This document shows positions 7,544 through 13,156 of a stretch of DNA of 13,156 nt, piece by piece (position 1 is the stretch's first letter; each line of letters begins with the position of its first letter). The DNA lies in the NCBI GenBank assembly GCA_015494185.1, contig WGBT01000202.1, positions 1 through 13,156 on the forward strand, written 5' to 3'. A model generated the notes under the pieces. It had not been told where the DNA came from and ran no database searches. It saw nothing but the letters and a program-made list of their open reading frames with translations. The translations under genes and the position numbers were made by a program. Source of the stretch: Hyphomicrobiales bacterium (lineage in GTDB: Bacteria; Pseudomonadota; Alphaproteobacteria; Rhizobiales; S144-35).

Positions 7544-7575
7544 TTGACAACGCCTTAACCCTCGTTACTCATAAT
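7544..7575 (+). promoter_or_regulatory. Possible promoter for the DUF3572-ROK kinase unit
   Basis: A perfect TTGACA (7544-7549) is followed by CATAAT (7570-7575) after 20 nt, longer than the usual 17. It is the best -35 box ahead of the DUF3572 gene, just after the palindrome. The long spacing keeps confidence low. Confidence 0.35.
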
Positions 7576-7608
7576 TCATGAAGACTCATATTCATGAAGG
7601 TTCATGAG
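7574..7608 (+). repeat. Iterated TTCATGAA motifs upstream of the DUF3572 gene
   Basis: ATTCATGAAG occurs exactly twice (7574-7583 and 7590-7599), followed by a third partial copy TTCATGAG (7601-7608). TTCATGAA is itself a perfect palindrome. Clustered palindromic units just after a candidate promoter suggest a regulator-binding site, or alternative ATG triplets in a leader. No regulator is identified. Confidence 0.45.
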
Positions 7609-7632
7609 GGGGGAGAATAAAAGATTTTTACC

Positions 7633-7929
7633 ATGGATGATGAGACCGACACCACCCCCGAAGCAGAAGCGGCATTGGCGGTAAAGGCCCTGGCGTTTCT
7701 GGCGGGCAACGAACGCCATGCCGCACATTTTCTCAACGTCACCGGTTTGGATGCAGCAGACATCCCTTCCCTTGTCAAGGACCGGGATTTTCAGGTCGCG
7801 GTGCTGGATTTCCTGCTGCACAATGAACCGTTATTGCTCGCCTTCGCCCAATCCGAAGGCCTTGACCCCAAACGTATCTGGCCCGCGCGCGACCGGCTGG
7901 CCGGGGAGTTCAGCCAATATGGCCAATAG
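7633..7929 (+). CDS. DUF3572 family protein
   Basis: The 98-residue protein is acidic at its start (MDDETDTTPEAEAALA). It then has the pattern I associate with DUF3572: A-x-KALAFLAGNERHAAHFLNVTGL, LDFLLHNEPLLLAFAQSEGLDP and a final helix. Family members are small alphaproteobacterial proteins of unknown function. There is no signal peptide or membrane segment, so it should be cytoplasmic. Translation start is odd: the only strong purine-rich site, GGAG at 7612-7615, is 17 nt from the ATG. An in-frame stop at 7618-7620 rules out longer ATG forms, and an in-frame ATT at 7624 would have ideal spacing but is a rare start. The 3' end overlaps the ROK kinase start by 11 nt, implying co-transcription and probably coupled translation. 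Confidence 0.85.
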   Translation: MDDETDTTPEAEAALAVKALAFLAGNERHAAHFLNVTGLDAADIPSLVKDRDFQVAVLDFLLHNEPLLLAFAQSEGLDPKRIWPARDRLAGEFSQYGQ

Positions 7930-8899
7930 CCACGTCCAGAAAACCGCCTCATCAAAAAACGCACCCAATTCTGCCAGTGATTTGCGGATTGGTGTTGATC
8001 TTGGCGGCAGCAAGATTTCTGCCATTGGCCTTGACCGCGAGGGCCGTGAACTGGCCCGGCATCGGATTCCCACTCCCCGCAACGATTATCACGCCACCCT
8101 TGCCGCCATCACCGAGCTCGTTGCCATGATCGAACAGCAATGCGGCCGCCGCGGCACGGTGGGGATCGGCATGCCGGGATCGATTTCGCCTACAACAGGG
8201 CGGGTACAAAATGCCAATTCCACCTGGCTGAATGGCAAACCCTTTGATCGCGACCTGCGCACAGCCCTCGGCCGCGACATTCGCCTTGCCAATGACGCCA
8301 ACTGTTTTGCCCTCTCCGAATCCATCGACGGCGCCGGTCAGGAGGCGCGCAGTGTCTTTGGGGTCATTCTGGGCACTGGTTGCGGCGGCGGCTTGGTGAT
8401 TGACAAGACACTCATCAATGGCCCCAAAGGCATTGCCGGCGAGTGGGGGCATAATCCTTTGCCCTGGCCCCGTCTCTCACCGCCAAACGCCGAACTTCCC
8501 GGCCCGAAATGCTGGTGCGGCAAACATGGCTGCATCGAAAGCTGGGTTTCCGGCCCGGCCCTTGAACGCGACTTTGCACAGGCGGCGAAACGCCAGACAA
8601 CAGGCCCCGCCATTCTGAAATTGGCTGAAAACGGTGACCCAGAAGCCCAAGCCTGTCTCGATCGCCATGCTTCCCGGCTGGCGCGGGGGCTGGCCATGGT
8701 CGTCAATATTTTCGATCCGGAAGTGATCGTACTCGGCGGCGGCCTGTCGCAAATGCCACATCTTTACCAGGTCCTGCCCGATCAAATGGCGCCTTATATT
8801 TTCGCCGACAGCAAAACCATTGATATCCGTCCGCCCCGTTATGGTGACGATTCCGGTGTTCGCGGCGCCGCCTGGCTATGGGATCTTGACAAAGTGTGA
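7919..8899 (+). CDS. ROK-family sugar kinase (fructokinase or N-acetylglucosamine kinase type)
   Basis: The 326-residue product starts at the ATG at 7919, inside the end of the DUF3572 gene; the frame is open further upstream, but that part only overlaps the other gene. It has an ATPase-fold phosphate loop (GVDLGGSKISA, 25-35), GIGMPGS (82-88), ANDAN with the likely catalytic Asp126, GTGCGGG (152-158) and GIAGEWGHNPLPW (171-183). The ROK zinc site is complete: His178 with Cys198, Cys200 and Cys205 in CWCGKHGC. The second phosphate-binding segment VIVLGGGLSQMP follows near the end. The family transfers phosphate from ATP to a hexose or amino sugar; the EWGH plus CxCGxxGC form is shared by Mak-type fructokinases and NagK-type GlcNAc kinases, and I cannot separate them here. 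No DNA-binding domain is present, so it is a kinase, not a ROK repressor. It converges with nadE, 33 nt away. Confidence 0.93.
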   Translation: MANSHVQKTASSKNAPNSASDLRIGVDLGGSKISAIGLDREGRELARHRIPTPRNDYHATLAAITELVAMIEQQCGRRGTVGIGMPGSISPTTGRVQNANSTWLNGKPFDRDLRTALGRDIRLANDANCFALSESIDGAGQEARSVFGVILGTGCGGGLVIDKTLINGPKGIAGEWGHNPLPWPRLSPPNAELPGPKCWCGKHGCIESWVSGPALERDFAQAAKRQTTGPAILKLAENGDPEAQACLDRHASRLARGLAMVVNIFDPEVIVLGGGLSQMPHLYQVLPDQMAPYIFADSKTIDIRPPRYGDDSGVRGAAWLWDLDKV

Positions 8900-8932
8900 A
8901 GCGATAAAGGGCGTGATGAAACGGCTTGCCGC

Positions 8933-10603
8933 TCAGCCCTCGCGGAAGCGGTTGGTGATGGGATAGCGCCGGTCGCGGCCAAAATTACGGGATGAGATTT
9001 TCACCCCGGGAGCGGCCTGGCGGCGCTTGTATTCCGCCACATAAAGTTGATGTTCGATCCGTTTCACGAGCGCCGGATCATGGCCGCGCTTGATAATTTC
9101 ACGCACCGGCATTTCCTGCTCCACCAGACAGGTGAGAATATCATCGAGCACCTCATAGGGGGGCAGACTGTCCTGATCACGCTGATTCTCACGCAGCTCC
9201 GCCGTTGGCGCCTTGTCGATGATCGCTTGGGGAATGACTTCCCCATAAGGCCCCAGAAAACCATCCAGCCGGTGGGCATTGCGCCAACGTGCCAGCGCAT
9301 AAACCTGGGTCTTGTAAAGATCCTTGATGGGATTGAACCCGCCATTCATATCGCCGTAAAGCGTGGCATAGCCCACCGACATTTCCGACTTGTTCCCTGT
9401 TGTGATCACCAACGCATCGAATTTGTTGGAAATGGCCATCAAGACGACCCCGCGAATGCGCGACTGAATATTCTCTTCGGTCACATCGGGCGCAGCCTCC
9501 TTGAAAAGATCAGACAGCGCCGTATTGACGGCTTCCACCGGGCCGGCAATGGGCACCGTGTCATAAGCCACCCGAAGGGCGCGGGCACAGGCCGCCGCAT
9601 CGCGCAGACTGTCAGCGCTGGTATATTTATAGGGCAACATGATACAATGCACCCGGTCAGCGCCCAACGCATCGACCGCAATCGCTGCGACAAGAGCGGA
9701 ATCGATTCCCCCCGAAAGCCCTAACACAACGCCGGGAAAACCGTTTTTGTTGACATAATCGCGCAACCCCAAAACGCAAGCGGCATACCACGCCGCTTCT
9801 CCCTCGTCGAGATGCGCCATCGAGTGGGTTTCACAGCGCCAGCCCACCGCATCATTACGCCATTTGGTGACAAGCTGCACTTCCTCCCAAGCCGGCAGTT
9901 GAAAGCTGAGCGCCCCCGTCTTGTCAAGCCCGAAGGAAGCGCCATCGAACACCAACTCATCCTGCCCCCCAAGTTGATTGAGATAGATCAGCGGCAAGCC
10001 GGTTTCGCGAACCCGCGCCCGCGCCTGAGCAAGGCGTTCAGCCTGTTTGCCATGGGAGAAGGGCGAGCCATTGGGGACAATCAAAAGCTCCGCCCCCTGC
10101 TGTTTGAGATGCCGGGTCACCGCCGGCGTCCAGATATCCTCGCAAATCGGCAACCCAAGCTGCACCCCGCGAAAACTCACAGGGGCTGGCAACGGGCCTG
10201 GCGCAAAAAAGCGTTTTTCGTCAAACACCCCGTAATTGGGCAGATCCACCTTGTCCCGCCGCGCAATGATTTCGCCATCCTCGATCAAGAGGACCGCATT
10301 GAAAAGCGCCCCATCAACACGCCACGGCGTGCCGATGACAAGACCGGGCACAGTCTCCCCCCCGCCGCCACGGCAGCGCGCTGCCAATGCTTCCACACTG
10401 GCCATCGCCGCTTCCTGAAAGGCGGGTTTCAGAATCAGATCTTCAGGCGGATAGCCGGTGATGAACAGCTCAGAAAAAACCACCAGATCAGCCCCTGCCG
10501 CCTTGGCGTCTTGCCATGCGCGAAAGGCGCGTTCGGCATTGCCCTCAAGATCGCCAACCACCGGATTAAGTTGCGCAAGCGCGATGAGAAGTTGATCAGC
10601 CAT
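8933..10603 (-). CDS. nadE: Glutamine-dependent NAD+ synthetase
   Basis: The 556-residue protein is the two-domain form. Residues 1 to about 265 are a nitrilase-type glutaminase with the expected Glu45 (VVFSELFITGYPPEDL), Lys118 (RRDKVDLPNYGVFDEKRFF) and Cys154 (GLPICEDIW). Residues about 275-556 are the ATP-dependent synthetase, with the P-loop SGGIDS at 297-302, LPYKYTSADS, TTGNKSEMSVGYATLYGDMN and KAPTAELRENQRDQD. The enzyme amidates nicotinic acid adenine dinucleotide to NAD+ with ammonia channelled from glutamine, in the cytoplasm. The ATG lies 8 nt after the stop of the DAHP synthase gene, and the only purine-rich leader overlaps that stop (TAGGCG), so translation is probably coupled to the upstream gene. 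All catalytic residues are present. Confidence 0.97.
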   Translation of the reverse strand: MADQLLIALAQLNPVVGDLEGNAERAFRAWQDAKAAGADLVVFSELFITGYPPEDLILKPAFQEAAMASVEALAARCRGGGGETVPGLVIGTPWRVDGALFNAVLLIEDGEIIARRDKVDLPNYGVFDEKRFFAPGPLPAPVSFRGVQLGLPICEDIWTPAVTRHLKQQGAELLIVPNGSPFSHGKQAERLAQARARVRETGLPLIYLNQLGGQDELVFDGASFGLDKTGALSFQLPAWEEVQLVTKWRNDAVGWRCETHSMAHLDEGEAAWYAACVLGLRDYVNKNGFPGVVLGLSGGIDSALVAAIAVDALGADRVHCIMLPYKYTSADSLRDAAACARALRVAYDTVPIAGPVEAVNTALSDLFKEAAPDVTEENIQSRIRGVVLMAISNKFDALVITTGNKSEMSVGYATLYGDMNGGFNPIKDLYKTQVYALARWRNAHRLDGFLGPYGEVIPQAIIDKAPTAELRENQRDQDSLPPYEVLDDILTCLVEQEMPVREIIKRGHDPALVKRIEHQLYVAEYKRRQAAPGVKISSRNFGRDRRYPITNRFREG

Positions 10604-10611
10604 CGCAGCGC

Positions 10612-12021
10612 CTAAGCCTGGCCGGCACTCAGCGGGACCGTGATCACCGCGGCATCCTTTTCATCACGCTCGCGTTTCAGCCGTTCGGCAATGGCAAAGG
10701 CCAGTTCCAAAGCCTGATCGGCATTCAGCCGCGGATCGCAATGGGTGTGATAACGGCTCGACAAATCCTGATCGGTGATCAGCCGTGCCCCGCCCGTGCA
10801 CTCGGTGACATCCTTGCCGGTCATCTCGACATGCACCCCGCCGGGATAAGTGCCTTCGGCGCGGTGGATATCGAAGAACTCATTGACTTCCTGCAAAATC
10901 GCATTGAAGGCCCGCGTCTTATAGCCGGTCTCGGCCTTGGTGGTATTGCCATGCATGGGATCACAGGACCAGACCACTTGACGGCCTTCGCGCTCCACCG
11001 CCCGGATCAAGCCCGGCAAATGCTTCTCGGAACGCCCCGCGCCAAACCGGCAAATCAAGGTCAGACGCCCAGGCTCATTCTCCGGGTTGAGCTTGTCGAT
11101 CAATTGCAAGAGGCCATCAGGTGTGGAGCTCGGCCCGCATTTGAGCCCAATAGGATTCCTGATGCCGCGCAAATATTCCACATGGGCATGATCCGGTTGA
11201 CGGGTCCGGTCCCCCACCCACAGGAAATGACCTGAAGTGGCATACCATTCATGACTGCCGGGACGGGTGGAATCGATACGGGTCAGCGCCTCTTCATAGC
11301 CCAACAACAGCGCCTCATGGCTGGTGAAAAAGCTGGTCTGCTGTAATTGGGGGGTGTTCTCGGGCGAAATCCCGCAGGCCCGCATGAATTTCAGCGATTC
11401 CGAAATCCGGTTTGCCAGTTCCTCATATTTACCACCGGCGGGACTGTCCTTGATGAAGTCCATATTCCACTCATGGACATGCTCGAGATTGGCATAGCCC
11501 CCCTGGGCGAAGGCGCGCAACAGATTGAGGGTTGCCGCCGACTGCCGATAGGCTTTCAAGAGCCGTCTTGGGTCGGGCAGCCGGTCTTCTTCAGTGAATT
11601 CGATCCCGTTGATGATGTCGCCACGATAACTTGGCAAGGTGACACCATTGCGGGTTTCGGTCTCATCGGAGCGCGGCTTGGCAAACTGCCCGGCAACCCG
11701 GCCGATTTTGACCACGGGTTTGCCGCCCGCAAAGGTCAAGACCACCGCCATTTGCAAAAACACCCGGAAGAAATCGCGGATATTGTCGGGGTGATGCTCC
11801 ATGAAGCTTTCTGCACAGTCGCCGCCTTGCAGCAAAAAAGCTTTGCCGGCGGCAACTTCGGCGAGTTTGGCTTTCAGCTTGCGGGCTTCACCGGCGAAAA
11901 CCAACGGCGGGAAGCTGCGCATCTGCTTTTCGATGTCTTGAAGCAGGTCCGGGTCCGGATATTCCGGAACTTGCAAAATCGGTTTGGTCCGCCAGCTCGA
12001 CGGCGACCAGGGAGCCGCCAT
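10612..12021 (-). CDS. Class II 3-deoxy-7-phosphoheptulonate (DAHP) synthase
   Basis: The product has 469 residues, typical for the class II (plant and AroG-Mtb type) enzyme and unlike the roughly 350 of E. coli AroF/G/H. It condenses phosphoenolpyruvate with erythrose 4-phosphate, opening the shikimate pathway to aromatic amino acids. Metal ligands match the family: Cys69 (QGGDCAESF), His357 (CDPMHGNT), Glu399 (HVEMTGKD) and Asp429 (HCDPRLN). Other signatures are GRVAGQFAKPRS (107-118), SHEALLLGYEEALTR, WVGDRTRQ and NPIGLKCGPS. I chose the ATG at 12021 because GGAG lies 9 nt upstream (complement of 12031-12034); an in-frame TTG at 12036 would swallow that site. The gene leads an operon with nadE. 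I see no extra regulatory domain and no leader peptide typical of attenuation. Confidence 0.95.
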   Translation of the reverse strand: MAAPWSPSSWRTKPILQVPEYPDPDLLQDIEKQMRSFPPLVFAGEARKLKAKLAEVAAGKAFLLQGGDCAESFMEHHPDNIRDFFRVFLQMAVVLTFAGGKPVVKIGRVAGQFAKPRSDETETRNGVTLPSYRGDIINGIEFTEEDRLPDPRRLLKAYRQSAATLNLLRAFAQGGYANLEHVHEWNMDFIKDSPAGGKYEELANRISESLKFMRACGISPENTPQLQQTSFFTSHEALLLGYEEALTRIDSTRPGSHEWYATSGHFLWVGDRTRQPDHAHVEYLRGIRNPIGLKCGPSSTPDGLLQLIDKLNPENEPGRLTLICRFGAGRSEKHLPGLIRAVEREGRQVVWSCDPMHGNTTKAETGYKTRAFNAILQEVNEFFDIHRAEGTYPGGVHVEMTGKDVTECTGGARLITDQDLSSRYHTHCDPRLNADQALELAFAIAERLKRERDEKDAAVITVPLSAGQA

Positions 12022-12089
12022 AGGAATTTTCTCCAATGTTTTCCGCTTTTGATCGATCTTAACTTAGGGGCACGCCGCAATTTTGCATT

Positions 12090-12109
12090 TATAGCATTAG
12101 GTATAGCAT
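12090..12109 (-). promoter_or_regulatory. Twin ATGCTATA motifs in the DAHP synthase leader
   Basis: Read on the minus strand, ATGCTATA occurs twice with a 12-nt period (complements of 12102-12109 and 12090-12097), about 70-90 nt upstream of the ATG. The TATA parts (TATACC, TATAAA) could be -10 boxes; the exact repeat could equally be an operator. No clear -35 is seen. Confidence 0.3.
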
Positions 12110-12306
12110 AGACCACACGACATAAGGGCCGCACGGCATCAAGGTAAATTGGCAACGGCGCGCAGCTCTTTATTTATTAGAGCGATAAGGCTTGGAACTC
12201 AAGGTTTGGATTGTAAGCGTTCAGGTGATTTGAAAGACCCTTATTTTCCCCTTACCCTCAAATAGTTTCCTGGAGGTGTGCGTTGCAGGGGAAGACCGCT
12301 TCCTTT

Positions 12307-12324
12307 TCACCAGAAGGATGGCTT
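12307..12324 (+). repeat. 18-nt dispersed repeat, copy 2
   Basis: This is an exact match to 774-791 in the same orientation, with GGAGGTGT again about 35 nt upstream (12272-12279). It is intergenic at both places. Confidence 0.5.
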
Positions 12325-12488
12325 GGAGAGGCAACCAGGCTGGGGAGAATGGGCCTTCTATTATGTGTCTGAAATCTTTACAGTATAGGCCCATTAGCAA
12401 GCAGTACATTCTGCATCACGACCATCCCCCTTGGATGAGGCGACGGCTTCATGATGCAAAACGAGAGCACCGCAGCCGCCGCAGCCCT

Positions 12489-12731
12489 CTAACAAGGGCG
12501 CTGATGGGATGGGGAACACATGGTCAAGGCAATCAGTTGCGCCGCCTTGTCCCATTCAGTCTCGCCAAGGGGCGTGTCTTGCAAGCCATAGGCCTGAATG
12601 GCATCTTCCGGGCGCCCGCCCTTGGCGGAGACGGCCGAGCAAAAGTCTGAGGCCAAAGAAAGCGCCTGCTCCCACTGAACCGGATTGATATTGAACAAAT
12701 CTTTGGGTGATTCCAGATCGCGGATATTCAT
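12489..12731 (-). CDS. Small hypothetical protein, 80 residues
   Basis: I do not recognise a family. The protein (MNIRDLESPKDLFNINPVQW at its start) is probably soluble and mildly acidic, and looks helical through EQALSLASDFCSAVSAKG and PEDAIQAYGLQ; there is no signal peptide or membrane segment. The ATG is preceded by AAAGGG with 9 nt spacing (complement of 12741-12746), a good ribosome binding site, and the amino-acid composition looks like a real protein. It stands alone, in the same direction as the DAHP synthase operon but separated from it by about 470 nt. The last residues (SPSHQRPC) look less ordered. A spurious open frame cannot be fully excluded. Confidence 0.55.
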   Translation of the reverse strand: MNIRDLESPKDLFNINPVQWEQALSLASDFCSAVSAKGGRPEDAIQAYGLQDTPLGETEWDKAAQLIALTMCSPSHQRPC

Positions 12732-13156
12732 AACCTTTTACCCTTTAATCCCCACGGGACAAAAACCAACGGCTGAAAAAGCTGAAAAGGTGGTCGATTG
12801 AAAGTCTCATCTTGTGACATTCAGCTGTCACCGAATGTTTTTACAACCAAGCTCGTGTTGGAATTATGAAGTTTTTGCGGAACAATTGCGATTTGTGGCA
12901 GCAGGGTTAAAAAGTCCTTCAAACCATTGAAATGCCCAACAAAACAATTAAATCGACAACGCCAAGTTCCCTGGATTGTAAAACCTTAACACGCCATGAC
13001 CTCCCATTCGCAGTTTTTCCTCGACTGTGCGGCCAAATGACGCTATACAGAGTTATCCCCCAAAATATAATGCGTCAGTGGATTGAGTTCTGTCTTTAAG
13101 GGCTCTTTCGTGCGTCAGAAACGGTAAGGCTCTTTTAGTTTGCGAAGGGTGGGCTC
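12732..13156. other. Non-coding right-edge region
   Basis: No gene is convincing in these 425 nt, which are AT-richer than the coding DNA. The region holds two mutually exclusive stems: GTGACA/TGTCAC (12814-12819 with 12826-12831) or ACATTC/GAATGT (12817-12822 with 12833-12838), the latter followed by four Ts on the plus strand. A perfect TATAAT lies at 13066-13071 on the plus strand without a clear -35. TGCGTCAG is repeated at 13071-13078 and 13111-13118. A minus-strand frame entering from the edge stops at 13115-13117, too short to judge. Confidence 0.4.

Larger units (their letters stand above)
7252..7632. other. Structured intergenic spacer after smpB
   Basis: This 381-nt gap has no convincing gene. 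In order it holds two copies of TTATATCAA at 11-nt spacing (7279-7298), nested hairpin segments (7302-7336), a 12-nt tandem duplication (7346-7369), a large inverted repeat (7371-7514), a TTGACA box (7544-7549) and iterated TTCATGAA-type motifs (7574-7608). Open frames on both strands read similar peptides through the palindrome, as any palindrome must, and I do not regard them as genes. Confidence 0.65.
12037..12488. other. Non-coding spacer upstream of the DAHP synthase gene
   Basis: This 452-nt gap carries the control region of the DAHP synthase-nadE operon on the minus strand and the 3' flank of the small gene at 12489-12731. It contains the second copy of the 18-nt dispersed repeat (12307-12324) and a branched hairpin: TGCATCA (12412-12418) pairs with TGATGCA (12452-12458) around an inner CATCC/GGATG stem (12423-12437). 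An open frame from 12276 on the plus strand shows no protein-like pattern and runs antisense into the small gene, so I do not call it. Confidence 0.5.

Noticed and set aside
7209..7547. Frames through the palindrome encoding similar peptides on both strands (FSWALSR and LTKPMKM)
   Set aside because: A palindrome reads alike on both strands, so the shared peptides follow from the inverted repeat and are not evidence for a gene.
9812..10615. 267-residue plus-strand frame opposite nadE, and similar frames opposite the DAHP synthase gene
   Set aside because: Antisense shadows of genes with complete catalytic motifs.
12036..12036. TTG start for the DAHP synthase gene
   Set aside because: The GGAG that would drive translation lies just inside that start and is ideally placed for the ATG at 12021.
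12276..12650. 124-residue plus-strand frame
   Set aside because: It overlaps the small minus-strand gene antisense, carries the dispersed repeat and has no recognisable pattern.
13066..13071. Perfect TATAAT on the plus strand near the right edge
   Set aside because: No -35 at suitable distance and no gene visible downstream before the window ends; a 6-nt match in AT-rich DNA is weak evidence.

Overview
The window reads as chromosomal core DNA of an alphaproteobacterium, most likely from or near the Rhizobiales (Hyphomicrobiales). The evidence is a DUF3572 protein (a small alphaproteobacterial family), a soluble lytic transglycosylase gene divergent from dapA-smpB (an order I associate with that group), a glutamine-dependent NAD+ synthetase and a class II DAHP synthase. 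Coding regions are moderately GC-rich by eye. The intergenic gaps are long, and several are AT-rich or full of palindromes. The taxonomic call is inference. I see no tRNA, rRNA, CRISPR, transposase or phage gene.

Layout. Positions 3-443 (+) are the 3' part of a gene that starts before the window; it encodes a small secreted-type protein of unknown function. Positions 444-850 are a convergent spacer with two GC-rich hairpins. Positions 851-5200 (-) are one very large gene: a lytic transglycosylase whose N-terminal half is a low-complexity Ala/Lys/Pro/Gln extension of about 700 residues. Positions 5201-5821 are an AT-rich divergent control region. Then come dapA (5822-6706, +) and smpB (6742-7251, +). 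Positions 7252-7632 are a structured spacer dominated by a 144-nt interrupted inverted repeat. Next are a DUF3572 gene (7633-7929, +) and an overlapping ROK-family sugar kinase (7919-8899, +). Facing them, on the minus strand, is an operon of class II DAHP synthase (10612-12021) and nadE (8933-10603). A small unknown gene lies at 12489-12731 (-), flanked by non-coding DNA to the right edge.

How the genes relate. DapA commits aspartate semialdehyde to lysine and meso-diaminopimelate, a peptidoglycan precursor; the divergent transglycosylase cuts peptidoglycan. SmpB works with tmRNA in ribosome rescue. The DAHP synthase opens the shikimate pathway, and NadE finishes NAD+ synthesis. The ROK kinase probably phosphorylates a hexose or amino sugar. 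Most of this is housekeeping, and I do not see a new multi-gene system. The unusual parts are the transglycosylase extension with a conserved-looking island inside it, the large palindromic element after smpB with a diverged half-copy upstream of dapA, an 18-nt sequence shared by two distant intergenic regions, and iterated TTCATGAA motifs ahead of the DUF3572 gene.
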